Below, in pieces: positions 50,544 through 58,802 of a DNA stretch of 64,000 nucleotides (positions within the stretch are counted from its first letter, which is position 1; every line of letters starts with the position of its first letter). Position numbers and translations under genes: made by a program. The DNA lies in contig DBPX01000016.1 of assembly GCA_002305045.1 (NCBI GenBank), positions 1-64,000 on the forward strand, given 5' to 3'. The notes under the pieces were generated by a model. The model searched no databases, was not told the origin of the DNA, and worked only from the letters and a program-made list of their open reading frames with translations. The DNA comes from Ruminococcus sp. UBA1409. GTDB taxonomy: Bacteria > Bacillota > Clostridia > Oscillospirales > Ruminococcaceae.

Positions 50544-50912
50544 TTATGAGTTTTCCTCTGCCGAGCCTGCGGGAAAGTCCACATCTACAACCGAGACATT
50601 GACCTTAGATACCGTAACCCCGGTCATCGACTGCACCGCCGACTTGACCTTCTCCTGAATCTGCTCGCAGACAGACATCACATTGTAGCCGCTCAGAACG
50701 ACTATAGACAAGGATATCTTCGCCACGCCGTCAAGCATCTCTATATTAATCAGGCTGTTGTCGAGCTTGCTTGAAAAGAGCTTCATGATGTCAAGCGACC
50801 TTACAGCTATTCTGGAAACTCCCTCGACCTCAAGAGCGGCGTTTTTGGTGATAGTAATTATCACATTCTGCGAAACACGAAGCGTTCCCTTTTTTGCCTT
50901 TTCAATATCCAT
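50544..50912 (-). CDS. Asp23/Gls24 family envelope stress protein
   Basis: 122 residues. RVSQNVIITITKNAALEVEGV then KISLSIVVLSGYNVMSVCEQIQEKVKSAVQSMTGV is the Asp23 (YqhY/AmaP-linked) core. B. subtilis YqhY, in the same position before nusB, affects acetyl-CoA carboxylase; here accBC are not adjacent. AAAGGGAGG eleven bases before ATG. First gene of the long operon, read from the tandem promoters at 51049 and 51279. Confidence 0.92.
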   Translation of the reverse strand: MDIEKAKKGTLRVSQNVIITITKNAALEVEGVSRIAVRSLDIMKLFSSKLDNSLINIEMLDGVAKISLSIVVLSGYNVMSVCEQIQEKVKSAVQSMTGVTVSKVNVSVVDVDFPAGSAEENS

Positions 50913-51048
50913 AATGAATTAAGCCTCCCTTTAACATCCTCAAGGTGCAGCAGGGGTCTGCATGCCTTAACTTAACATGACCCGCCGGCATTATGTGAAG
51001 ATCCAAAAACCCATAATCTTCCGGCTCCCTGACTGCTTATTCATATAC

Positions 51049-51077
51049 AGTATAGCACAAATATTGCAAATACACAA
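51049..51077 (-). promoter_or_regulatory. Proximal promoter of the asp23-nusB operon
   Basis: Minus strand TTGTGT (51072-51077), 17 nt, TATACT (51049-51054), TGC extended -10. A diverged copy of the promoter at 51279. Confidence 0.65.
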
Positions 51078-51120
51078 CTACCTTATCCCTAAAATTCTTA
51101 TATTTTCGTTTTGAATATCA
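51049..51120. repeat. Diverged duplicate of the spoIIIAH 3' end and its downstream promoter
   Basis: 51051-51120 aligns without gaps to 51281-51350, with 48 of 70 bases the same by my count. The match covers the -10/TGC element and continues into what in the other copy is the coding 3' end of spoIIIAH; on the minus strand the copy still reads NENIRILGIR then stop, against NENIRIFEVK then stop. Offset exactly 230 bp. Confidence 0.7.
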
Positions 51121-51195
51121 ATATAAGAACGGACGGTTTACCTTATCGGTCAATAAATAGCTCAATACAGGCTGAAGCTCAGCAATAAAGGCTAT

Positions 51196-51237
51196 GATTT
51201 TTTTAAGAAAGAGGCTTAAAATCTAGGATTCTAAGCC
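51196..51237 (-). terminator. Probable terminator of the spoIIIA operon
   Basis: Minus-strand stem ggcttagaatc/gattttaagcc (51227-51237 with 51213-51223; one mismatch, 3-nt loop), then tctttcttaaaaaaat. The U-tract is interrupted, so termination may be partial and allow read-through into asp23. Confidence 0.6.
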
Positions 51238-51278
51238 GCTCCTTCAGACTGCCCTCTTGAAGATTTATGCATATTCAC

Positions 51279-51307
51279 ATTATAGCACAAAGTCCTCGGG
51301 CAGACAA
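51279..51307 (-). promoter_or_regulatory. Distal promoter of the asp23-nusB operon
   Basis: Minus strand TTGTCT (51302-51307), 17 nt, TATAAT (51279-51284), TGC extended -10. It begins in the base next to the spoIIIAH stop codon. Confidence 0.75.
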
Positions 51308-51874
51308 CTATTTTACCTCAAATATTCTTATGTTTTCGTTTAAGACCTCAACCTCAGAGAGAAGAATATCCTTAATCTGTGCCGCCTGAGCGGGAGTCAG
51401 CCCGGAGGATTTTACAACTATGCTGGCGTTATCGTCGTCGAGATAGACAACGCAGTCCTCAAACCCGGTCGCCTTTATCATATCCTCTATCTTTGACTCG
51501 CTCTCGATTCTTGAGGACAGCGCCATTGCGTCCTCAGTATAAACAGCCATCTCCTCAGAGGTTATATCCTTGCCTCCCAAAACGGTTTTAAGAGTCTCCA
51601 CAGCCTCGTCTCTTGATGTCAGCTTGTTGAGCCTTGCCTGGGTGAAGTAGTCGTCGGCGGTGGGAATGCTAAGCTCAGTGCCGTTTACATACTGGATTCC
51701 TCCGTACATCTCGCTCATATCTATGCTGTCGATTATGTCGGTTGTATCAAGCTGGCTCTTTGAGAGCGAATAGTTTGCATATACCGCTATGCCTAAAAGA
51801 AGGGTAAGGCAGGCAAGGATAATATGCTTTTTGGTCAGCTTGAGGTTGAGCTTTACTTTTTTGTGAGTTGTCAT
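51308..51874 (-). CDS. spoIIIAH: Stage III sporulation protein AH
   Basis: 188 residues: short cytoplasmic start, membrane segment about 16-36, and a forespore-facing YscJ/FliF-like ring-building domain ending ILLSEVEVLNENIRIFEVK. In Bacillus it meets SpoIIQ across the intermembrane space to form the feeding-tube channel. Last gene of the eight-gene operon. Confidence 0.93.
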   Translation of the reverse strand: MTTHKKVKLNLKLTKKHIILACLTLLLGIAVYANYSLSKSQLDTTDIIDSIDMSEMYGGIQYVNGTELSIPTADDYFTQARLNKLTSRDEAVETLKTVLGGKDITSEEMAVYTEDAMALSSRIESESKIEDMIKATGFEDCVVYLDDDNASIVVKSSGLTPAQAAQIKDILLSEVEVLNENIRIFEVK

Positions 51875-51876
51875 GA

Positions 51877-52392
51877 CTATCTCTCCTTTATTCTGTTTGT
51901 GACATAAACTTTGCTTGAGGATATATTTAAAACGGTCGAAACCGCATTGATTACCCTTTCCTTTACCGCTACGCTTCCACCTCCGTCACATACTATCAAT
52001 ACGCCGGTCACCTCCGGGTAGACTGTCTCCTTGAGTATCGCCTCCTTGTTTCCGATAATAACCGTCTTTTCGGTTTTTGAAAGCTCCTCCTTGCTTACAT
52101 CTGTCTGAAACTCGCTTACCATACTGCCTCTAAAGGTCAGCATGACATCGGCGTTTCCGACTCCCTCAATCTTAGACACGATGTATTCAAGCTCGTCAGA
52201 GAGTCTTTTTGTGTACTCCGCCGCCGGGTCCGACATGATGTCCTTTGACTCAATATCTTCCTTTTCCGAGCCTGAGGAGCCTATGATAAAAAGGAGCAGT
52301 GCGGATAACAGGGCTACTCCTATGTACAGAAGCTGTCTTTTTGAAAGCCCCGCTCGTTGGATTATGCTATCCCTCAGAGTTTTGAGTGTCAT
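51877..52392 (-). CDS. spoIIIAG: Stage III sporulation protein AG
   Basis: About 171 residues: membrane segment near 20-42 (LLYIGVALLSALLLFIIGSSG) and the ring-forming domain with GVGNADVMLTF and TGVLIVCDGGGSVAVKERVINAVSTVLNISSSKV. Forms the large 30-mer ring of the SpoIIIA channel. I use ATG 52392; the GTG just before it is possible. It begins 26 bases inside spoIIIAF. Confidence 0.93.
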   Translation of the reverse strand: MTLKTLRDSIIQRAGLSKRQLLYIGVALLSALLLFIIGSSGSEKEDIESKDIMSDPAAEYTKRLSDELEYIVSKIEGVGNADVMLTFRGSMVSEFQTDVSKEELSKTEKTVIIGNKEAILKETVYPEVTGVLIVCDGGGSVAVKERVINAVSTVLNISSSKVYVTNRIKER

Positions 52393-52879
52393 CACTTTCT
52401 AAAAACACCATATTGGTGCTTATGTCTCCTATCCTTGATTTTACAAGCTCATAAAGCCTTGCCTCGTAATCCTCTTTTGAACCGGCGACGCTTACCGTCA
52501 GCTCACTAATAGATATGCAGTTGTCCCCGTCAATATTAGTTTTTACCGATACATTTTCTGCCGGGATGCCGTTTTCGTTTATAAGCTTGGCAATTTCCTC
52601 CTCCAGCCTTTTTTCAAGCTCCAAAACGACCATGCCGTTTATCCCGCTTCCTCCTTGGTATGAGCCGCCAAGTCCGTCAAGCTCAAGCTCTATTCCCTTA
52701 GATCCGGACAAAAACGCCGAGCATATGGCAGCCGCTGTAATTACAGACATTACCCCCTGAAGCTGATTTTTGTATCTCTCGGGAGAAATGAGCATGACCA
52801 AGGTGTACGCCACCGAGGCTATGCAGATGCTGTAGCTCAGGGTTATAAGGGTGCTAATGTCAGACCGCCTCACTTCCAA
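52367..52879 (-). CDS. spoIIIAF: Stage III sporulation protein AF
   Basis: About 170 residues: two membrane segments (about 8-31 and 42-59), then a soluble ring-type domain (about 90-155). The start is unclear: TTG 52879 or GTG 52873, both inside the end of spoIIIAE and neither with a well spaced ribosome site, so translation is probably coupled. Confidence 0.9.
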   Translation of the reverse strand: MEVRRSDISTLITLSYSICIASVAYTLVMLISPERYKNQLQGVMSVITAAAICSAFLSGSKGIELELDGLGGSYQGGSGINGMVVLELEKRLEEEIAKLINENGIPAENVSVKTNIDGDNCISISELTVSVAGSKEDYEARLYELVKSRIGDISTNMVFLESDDTQNSEG

Positions 52880-53951
52880 ACAGCATTATAAATCCTGTGG
52901 ATATGATGAACATCATCGCATATATAATCAAAAAGGTTATTATAAGCGAGTAGACATTTGCTATACCTCTTGCAAGCGAGGCAATAGGCTCCGAGCCGGT
53001 AAGCCGGCAAAGCCACTCCCCTGCCGATATAGCAAGGCGACAGCTAAAAAGCGAGATTATCGGTACGCTCATTATAAGCACCATGATGACAATCCCAAGA
53101 CCCCCGGTTGAGCTTTTGATTGCGCTTATGCTCAGCCTGACTGTTTTATAGGATTCGGACAGCGACATCCCTATAATCGGCACAAAGCTAGAAACAAGAT
53201 ATTTTCCCGCCCTTAGGATTATCTCGCTGCCTGTCCGGCCTATGGCTGTTTGAAGTCCGATTATCCCTACAAAAACCGTCATCACCGTTCCCAAAATGGC
53301 ACTGAAAAGCCTTCTTAGGCTATAGGTGATGTCTGGGAGCTGAGGACATATCGACTGAGTGCAGGATAAAACCAGCATACAGGTCAAAAACGGCTTTAGT
53401 ATTCCTCCTGCAATCAGTCCAGCAGTTTCCGAGGCGTAAAACACAAGGGCGTTATAGGAGCCTGCCGCCATCGCATTCCCCGAGGCAAGCGTGATTCCCG
53501 CAAAGATGGGTATATAAGCGGTCATGAACGCCTGCTGTGAGGAAACCGCAGAGAAGGCTGTCTCAAGCGAGGAGCTTATAAAGGGATAGATGAGCAAAAA
53601 GGCTGCAATCGCAGTCATCTTATCGACTCCGGGCTTGCCGCTTGGGATAATCACGCTCAAAAACCCCATCCCCGCAAGTATTATAAGCATACTTGCAGGA
53701 GCCTTCAGCGAGGCTTTAAATATATCTATGAAGTGACTTATTAGCGAGCCGGCGTCTAAATTCCTGACTGTTTCTGGGTCTGAGGTAAGTATTCCGTTAT
53801 TTTCTAAAAAATCCTTAGCCGTGCCTGTTTCAAGCTCTGTAAGCCCGTCGGTATAGTCTATTACTTCGGCTGCTAAGCAGGAATATAAGCAGGAATATGA
53901 AAGGGCGGCTATTAGGGTCAGCGTTAGAAGAAAATTGCACAGTCTTTTCAT
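52860..53951 (-). CDS. spoIIIAE: Stage III sporulation protein AE
   Basis: 363 residues: signal peptide (to about 27), an extracytoplasmic stretch, then about seven membrane segments with the conserved GIIGLQTAIGRTGSEIILRAGKYLVSSFVPIIG and SVPIISLFSC. Polytopic, related in layout to export-apparatus proteins of type III secretion. Ends within spoIIIAF; starts directly after spoIIIAD. Confidence 0.94.
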   Translation of the reverse strand: MKRLCNFLLTLTLIAALSYSCLYSCLAAEVIDYTDGLTELETGTAKDFLENNGILTSDPETVRNLDAGSLISHFIDIFKASLKAPASMLIILAGMGFLSVIIPSGKPGVDKMTAIAAFLLIYPFISSSLETAFSAVSSQQAFMTAYIPIFAGITLASGNAMAAGSYNALVFYASETAGLIAGGILKPFLTCMLVLSCTQSICPQLPDITYSLRRLFSAILGTVMTVFVGIIGLQTAIGRTGSEIILRAGKYLVSSFVPIIGMSLSESYKTVRLSISAIKSSTGGLGIVIMVLIMSVPIISLFSCRLAISAGEWLCRLTGSEPIASLARGIANVYSLIITFLIIYAMMFIISTGFIMLFGSEAV

Positions 53952-54341
53952 TTAAAGCTCCAAAATCGACCTGACAGAGCTTATAAAGCCTTCTATCAGC
54001 GGAAAACAGATTATGGCTATCGTCAGCCGCCCGGAGATATCAATTACGCTGGCAAGCGCACTCTCACCGCAGTCACGGCAGCAGGAGGAGGATATGTCGC
54101 AGACATAGCATATGCTTATAGCCTTCATTGAAATCATTATGTACCCAGACTCAATCTCGGAGCCGCTTAGTATGCTCTCGAGGCTGAAAAGGGTGTCCTT
54201 AAGCCCGAGGATTATCAAAAATGCCGCCGATACCGCAGTGGCTATTGATAATGCAGCAGCCATATCGCTGTTTGACGGCTGGATAACCTTGGCTATAATT
54301 GCAGTGATTACGCATATTGCGGATATCTCAAGAATGTTCAT
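53952..54341 (-). CDS. spoIIIAD: Stage III sporulation protein AD
   Basis: 129 residues, four membrane segments, with the conserved YIMISMKAISICYVCDISSSCCRDCGESALASVIDISGRL block. Part of the membrane platform with SpoIIIAC. ATG start. Confidence 0.93.
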   Translation of the reverse strand: MNILEISAICVITAIIAKVIQPSNSDMAAALSIATAVSAAFLIILGLKDTLFSLESILSGSEIESGYIMISMKAISICYVCDISSSCCRDCGESALASVIDISGRLTIAIICFPLIEGFISSVRSILEL

Positions 54342-54377
54342 TTTATCCTTGTCTTTTTCATTGGCAGACTTTTTAGG

Positions 54378-54572
54378 CTAGAAGCCGAAGCTGCTTTTTA
54401 TCGTGTCAAAAAGCCTTGATATCTCGCTGACCAGCATCAGCATTACGATTACAAGCCCTGCTATGGTTATCATAAGAGCCTGCTCGTCCCGCTCCGAGCG
54501 TTTAAGAAGCTGACTTAAAACAGCTACTATTATGCCGACTCCGGCTATCTTGAAAATGAGGTCAATATCCAA
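54378..54572 (-). CDS. spoIIIAC: Stage III sporulation protein AC
   Basis: 64 residues with two membrane segments; IFKIAGVGIIVAVLSQLLKRSERDEQALMITIAGLVIV is the family signature. TTG start with GGGAGG ten bases ahead. A 36-bp gap follows before spoIIIAD. Confidence 0.94.
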   Translation of the reverse strand: MDIDLIFKIAGVGIIVAVLSQLLKRSERDEQALMITIAGLVIVMLMLVSEISRLFDTIKSSFGF

Positions 54573-54589
54573 GATTTAATGTCCTCCCA

Positions 54590-55078
54590 TCAGATAAGGG
54601 TGATGATTATCATTAGCCCGAAAAATGCTCCAAGGCAGAGGTAAAGCTTTTTTAAGGGTCTTAGCTCCTTTGTAAGAGCCTCTCCACGGCTTCTAAGACG
54701 GTCCTCCAGGACCGACAGCCTTTGAAGCTGGGATTCAAGGTCCATCTGCCCTAAAACGCTTCCAGCCTCCAGGATAACAGAATAAGCCTCCCTTGACACA
54801 GGGTAGACAGCTTTCAGGCAGCAGGACCTCCAGCCGAGGGAAAAGTCTCCGCTTATCCTTCTGAACGGCTCCAAGCTAAAGCCCATCCTATCCGTCATTG
54901 CGGCGGCAGACAGCTCGTAGACATCCTTTGACTGAAACCTTAGAAGCGCCTTGATGTAGGATAGCGAGTCGGCGAGAACTAAAAAGATTTCAGCCTCCCG
55001 CCATCTTTTCTTATACGCCTCCATGGAAGAAAGCGTTGACATCAAAAGAATTGTCGCAAAAAGACAGTATCTAATCAA
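54590..55078 (-). CDS. spoIIIAB: Stage III sporulation protein AB
   Basis: 162 residues: N-terminal membrane segment, helical soluble domain like GspF (REAEIFLVLADSLSYIKALLRF), C-terminal membrane segment (LYLCLGAFFGLMIIITLI). TTG start, 8-base overlap with spoIIIAA. Confidence 0.92.
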   Translation of the reverse strand: MIRYCLFATILLMSTLSSMEAYKKRWREAEIFLVLADSLSYIKALLRFQSKDVYELSAAAMTDRMGFSLEPFRRISGDFSLGWRSCCLKAVYPVSREAYSVILEAGSVLGQMDLESQLQRLSVLEDRLRSRGEALTKELRPLKKLYLCLGAFFGLMIIITLI

Positions 55079-55982
55079 TCCTGATTATCCTATACTCATA
55101 GCCGTCGGTAAGCTCGGCGGCGTATTTAAATGCTCCAAGCTCTAAAAGCCTTTTTACGCAGTCCTTTTTTGACGCCTCCTTAAAGCCCTCGCCGTGTACT
55201 GCGCTCACAAGGCAAACTCCTGAATGAAGGGCGTACTCCAAGGAGTGAAGGTCCTCCTCGGTGCCTATTTCGTCGACTATTACCGCCCTTGGAGACATTG
55301 CCCGCACGGCAGTTCTTATCCCCTCGTGCTTTGGATAGCCGACGAAAACATCTGTGAGCCGTCCTATGTCATGGCTGGGGATTCCCTTTACGCTGGAGGA
55401 AAGCTCGTCAAGCTCGTCTATAAGGGATATCCTAGCCTTATCTCCCAAAAGCCTCGCCACATCCCTTAAAAGGGTCGTCTTACCCGATGCGGGAGGTCCT
55501 ACAATGATAACCCCGCACAGCGAGCCGTTAAGACATCTTTCAAACAGCCTAAGCCCGAAGCCGGTTATTTCGTGGGCGATTCTTATATTTATTGAGGATA
55601 TGTACTTTACCGACTCCACCTCTCCCGGCTTATTAAGGGCGGTGACGGCTGTCCCGCATAAGCCTACTCTGTTTCCTCCAGAGGAGGTTATAAATCCGCT
55701 TGAAAGCTCCCTTGAATAGCTGTGAAGCGAGTAGGAGAACGCAGATTTAAAGGCGTATTCGATGTCCTCCTCGGTGCAGATAATCCCGCCGTCGGGACTC
55801 TCGCTTAGACTCCCAGAGCTGTTTATATACATATCCCTTCCCAGAAAGACAGCGCTTGCGTACCTTCTTAGCCTCAGCCTAAGCTCGGTGATGCCGTCGG
55901 GGTGTTCCTGTATTATATTCTCGAGCGCAAGTCTTAGCCTGCCGGTGAGAAGCTCCACGGCCTGTCTGATTCCTGACTTCAT
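55071..55982 (-). CDS. spoIIIAA: Stage III sporulation protein AA, ATPase
   Basis: 303 residues. Walker A GPPASGKTTLLRDVARLL near 168-185, Walker B RAVIVDEIGTEEDL near 238-251, and LCGTAV and ISSINIRIAHEI upstream of them, typical of SpoIIIAA. A secretion-type ATPase of the forespore feeding channel. AAGGAGG eight bases before ATG. It should be read from a sigma-E promoter in 55983-56064, but no clear match was found there. Confidence 0.95.
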   Translation of the reverse strand: MKSGIRQAVELLTGRLRLALENIIQEHPDGITELRLRLRRYASAVFLGRDMYINSSGSLSESPDGGIICTEEDIEYAFKSAFSYSLHSYSRELSSGFITSSGGNRVGLCGTAVTALNKPGEVESVKYISSINIRIAHEITGFGLRLFERCLNGSLCGVIIVGPPASGKTTLLRDVARLLGDKARISLIDELDELSSSVKGIPSHDIGRLTDVFVGYPKHEGIRTAVRAMSPRAVIVDEIGTEEDLHSLEYALHSGVCLVSAVHGEGFKEASKKDCVKRLLELGAFKYAAELTDGYEYRIIRID

Positions 55983-56001
55983 TTTTAAGACCTCCTTTTT
56001 G

Positions 56002-56027
56002 TTTGTCCAAGGACTTAATATTTGTCC
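56002..56027. repeat. 8-bp direct repeat upstream of spoIIIAA
   Basis: tttgtcca at 56002-56009 and 56020-56027, 18 bp apart, in the 82-bp gap before the operon; possible regulator half-sites. Confidence 0.6.
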
Positions 56028-56064
56028 ACACCAAATTATTATGCCGTAAGAGGGAGGTCTATTC

Positions 56065-56478
56065 TTATCTTGGCTTTGTTTTTTTGGTGTTTACCCCGAC
56101 GACTCCGCCTGCGGCTCCCATTATAACCGAAGCCGCTCCCTTTATAAGCATATAGTCGGACAGGTAGCCGTTTACGGCACAGCTTATGACTGTCGCCGGG
56201 ATTATAGGTAAAAGTCCGCAGATTATTCCCTGCAAAAGCCCACGGCTTCTATATATCTGCGTGGATATATAGGCGGATAGGTAGGAAAAAACAGACAGCA
56301 CCGCTAAGGACATCGCCATTATAACACCGTCTGACGGGCTTAGCAAAACAATTATGAGTGAAAACAGCATTAAAACAAGCGCCGTGACAAAAAGGCTTAA
56401 TGCCGTCCCCTTGAAAATAGCCCTCATAAAGCTTTTTAGCTCCGAGTCTGAATCGTTTTTATGATGATATCCCAGCAT
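56065..56478 (-). CDS. TIGR04086 family membrane protein
   Basis: About 137 residues, four membrane segments, ending in GAAGGVVGVNTKKTKPR. The family is found near yajC and secDF in Clostridia, as here; function unknown. I set the start at ATG 56478: GGGGGA is ahead of it, though that site lies within the 3' arm of a terminator hairpin. The frame is open upstream to 56601 but runs through that hairpin. Confidence 0.85.
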   Translation of the reverse strand: MLGYHHKNDSDSELKSFMRAIFKGTALSLFVTALVLMLFSLIIVLLSPSDGVIMAMSLAVLSVFSYLSAYISTQIYRSRGLLQGIICGLLPIIPATVISCAVNGYLSDYMLIKGAASVIMGAAGGVVGVNTKKTKPR

Positions 56479-56520
56479 AAAAAATCCCCCGAGTACCGTT
56501 TTATAAAACGATATTCGGGG
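56479..56520 (-). terminator. Terminator hairpin that overlaps the ribosome site of the next gene
   Basis: Minus strand: arms of 16 bases (56505-56520 with 56487-56502; three mismatches or wobbles), then GATTTTTT and at once the ATG of the TIGR04086 gene. The GGGG of that gene's Shine-Dalgarno is the last part of the stem. Confidence 0.8.
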
Positions 56521-56575
56521 CTTGTGACATTTAGAAGTATATATTTTTTGTAAGAGCAGCTCAAAAGTCGAAGCC

Positions 56576-56791
56576 TCACCGGGACTTTTTAATGAGGACA
56601 AGGGCTAAGGCACCCAAAGTAAGGATTGCTATTCCAAATGGAATTGCAAATAAAAAGGCTGTGTATGCCGGTGCGCTGCTGCCATCTGCGGCTCCACGAA
56701 GAAGGCTGTAGTAACTGACTCCTACAACAATCAGCATGAGCACAAATAAAACAGCACATGCGGCAAATAGGATATATCCAAGTCGCTTCAT
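56576..56791 (-). CDS. Small two-segment membrane protein of unknown function
   Basis: 71 residues with two hydrophobic segments (about 5-28 and 44-66) and a basic end (VLIKKSR). AAGGAG six bases before ATG supports it as a real gene. Located between yajC and the TIGR04086 gene on the same strand. No family recognised. Confidence 0.7.
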   Translation of the reverse strand: MKRLGYILFAACAVLFVLMLIVVGVSYYSLLRGAADGSSAPAYTAFLFAIPFGIAILTLGALALVLIKKSR

Positions 56792-56841
56792 TTTTGACTC
56801 CTTAGCTCAAAAGGGGTTTAATGGGACAATAGGTCCAAGGG

Positions 56842-57291
56842 CTAGTCCTTCTTTTCAATCTCCACAGGCTCTTCATCAGACTTTTTGCCCTTTTTGCGCT
56901 TTTTCTCCTCGGCGGCAGACTGAGCAAGGGCGGCTTTTTCCTCCATAGACTTCTTTGCGGCAGCCTCCTTCTCAGCCTCTGCTGTGAGATTCTGAGCTAC
57001 AGACCAGCGGGCGATTCTTATCCTGCTTCTGTCTCCGCCGGTCTCGATTACAAGGGTATTGTCCTCAAGCTTGCAGACAATTCCGACAATTCCTCCAGCC
57101 GCTATTACCTCGTCGCCAAGTGAGATGTTTTTACGCATCTCGGCGTCCTTTTTCTCCTTCTTGCGCTGAGGATGTATAAGAATGAAGTAAAATGCCATTA
57201 ACAGAACAACCATCCAGATAATGGACATCATTCCGCCAAGACCTGCGCCGGAGGCGTCGGCAGCAGTTAAAACAATCCAGCTAAAATCCAT
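56842..57291 (-). CDS. yajC: Preprotein translocase subunit YajC
   Basis: 149 residues: one membrane segment (about 22-40, IIWMVVLLMAFYFILIHPQRKKEKK, the family hallmark) and the cytoplasmic GDEVIAAGGIVGIVCKLEDNTLVIE domain. The Lys/Glu-rich tail after residue 100 makes it longer than usual (about 90-110). Accessory to SecDF. GGAGG before ATG. Confidence 0.95.
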   Translation of the reverse strand: MDFSWIVLTAADASGAGLGGMMSIIWMVVLLMAFYFILIHPQRKKEKKDAEMRKNISLGDEVIAAGGIVGIVCKLEDNTLVIETGGDRSRIRIARWSVAQNLTAEAEKEAAAKKSMEEKAALAQSAAEEKKRKKGKKSDEEPVEIEKKD

Positions 57292-57413
57292 TTGTTGTTT
57301 CCTCCAAAATACGAAAATATCATTTAAAATTAAAATGCCCTCTGATTATAGCACATCCTTATCCGGATTTCAAGGGAAAGCTTAAAAATCAAAGGATTTT
57401 TAGGCAAAACAGG

Positions 57414-58802
57414 CTATTTGCCCTCTCCCCTTAGGTATTCGTCAATAGACTTAGCCGCCGTTTTTCCGGCTCCCATAGCCAAAATAACGGTGGCCGCACC
57501 TGTTACGGCGTCCCCTCCTGCGTAGACTCCCTGCTTGGTTGTGAGCATTCCCTCGTCAACTATCAGACAGCCTCTTTTATTCACCTCAAGACCGGATGTC
57601 GTGGAGCGGATAAGCGGATTCGGAGAGGTTCCAATCGCCATGATACAGCAATCAATATCAATGTCGTACTCAGAGCCTTCTATCGGGCTTACAGAGCGCC
57701 TGCCGTCTTTTCCGGGCTCCCCCAGAGACATCCTCTGGCATCTTATCGCTCTGACTGCTCCGCTGTCGTCGCCCAGTATCTCTATGGGATTTGTTAAGTA
57801 TACGAACTCGATGCCCTCCTCCTTGGCGTGATGTATTTCCTCACGCCTTGCAGGCATCTCAGCCTCCGACCTGCGGTAAATTACATATACATTATCGGCT
57901 CCAAGCCTCATGGCGCACCTTGCGGCGTCCATGGCGACATTTCCTCCGCCGACGACCGCCACAGAGCGATATCTCTTGACAGGAGTATCGTACTCGTCAA
58001 GATACGCCTTCATAAGATTGATTCTTGTAAGATACTCGTTTGCCGAGAAAACTCCGACAAGACCCTCTCCCTCTATTTCCATGAAGTTGGGAAGTCCTGC
58101 GCCTGTTCCTACAAATACTGCCTTGTAGCCCATATCCATGATTTCATCAATTGACAAAATCTTTCCTATGACCATGTCGGTTTTGATCTCGACGCCGAGC
58201 GCCTTGAGATTGTCAATCTCATGCATGACGGTAGCTTTGGGAAGCCTGAACTCCGGGATTCCGTACATAAGAACACCGCCGGCGGTGTGAAACGCCTCAA
58301 AGACGGTTACCGAGTAGCCAAGCTTTGCAAGGTCGGATGCACAGGTAAGCCCGGAGGGCCCAGAGCCTATTATCGCAACCTTGATTCCGTTGGGAGCTAT
58401 TTTCTCGGGAGCGGTCGTCTTATTCATCATATAGTCGGCGACAAAGCGCTCTAGCCTTCCTATTCCGACAGGCTCTCCCTTTATACCTCTTACGCATTTT
58501 CCCTCGCACTGGCTCTCCTGAGGGCAGACTCTGCCGCAGACGGCGGGAAGTCCGTTAGTCGTGGTTATTATCCTGTAAGCGCCCTCAAAGTCGCCCTCGC
58601 TGACTTTTGAGATAAACTCAGGTATTCTTACTCCTACCGGGCAGCCGCTGACGCAGGGCTTGTTTTTGCAGTTAAGACAGCGCTTAGCCTCGTTTACAGC
58701 CTCCTCTGGGGTGTAGCCGCAGCAAACCTCCTCGAAGTTTCTGGCCCTGATTTTAGGGTCCTGCTCCTTTATGGGAGTCTTGGTTGGCTGCATATTAGCC
58801 AT
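57414..58802 (-). CDS. nfnB: NfnB: NADPH-binding, glutamate synthase small subunit-like oxidoreductase
   Basis: 462 residues. N-terminal cysteine clusters for two [4Fe-4S] (CLNCKNKPCVSGCPVGVRIP and CGRVCPQESQCEGKC), then FAD site IGSGPSGLTCASDLAKLGY and NADP site VVGGGNVAMDAARCAMRLG. Together with NfnA it forms the bifurcating NADH-dependent ferredoxin:NADP oxidoreductase of anaerobes. ATG 58802 has GGAGG eight bases ahead; it overlaps nfnA by 8 bases. Alone it would be annotated gltA/gltD-like; the pairing decides. Confidence 0.93.
   Translation of the reverse strand: MANMQPTKTPIKEQDPKIRARNFEEVCCGYTPEEAVNEAKRCLNCKNKPCVSGCPVGVRIPEFISKVSEGDFEGAYRIITTTNGLPAVCGRVCPQESQCEGKCVRGIKGEPVGIGRLERFVADYMMNKTTAPEKIAPNGIKVAIIGSGPSGLTCASDLAKLGYSVTVFEAFHTAGGVLMYGIPEFRLPKATVMHEIDNLKALGVEIKTDMVIGKILSIDEIMDMGYKAVFVGTGAGLPNFMEIEGEGLVGVFSANEYLTRINLMKAYLDEYDTPVKRYRSVAVVGGGNVAMDAARCAMRLGADNVYVIYRRSEAEMPARREEIHHAKEEGIEFVYLTNPIEILGDDSGAVRAIRCQRMSLGEPGKDGRRSVSPIEGSEYDIDIDCCIMAIGTSPNPLIRSTTSGLEVNKRGCLIVDEGMLTTKQGVYAGGDAVTGAATVILAMGAGKTAAKSIDEYLRGEGK

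Noticed and set aside
57384..57401. Terminator after nfnB
   Set aside because: Stem aaaaatc/gattttt is 7 bp of almost pure A-T; too weak to call.
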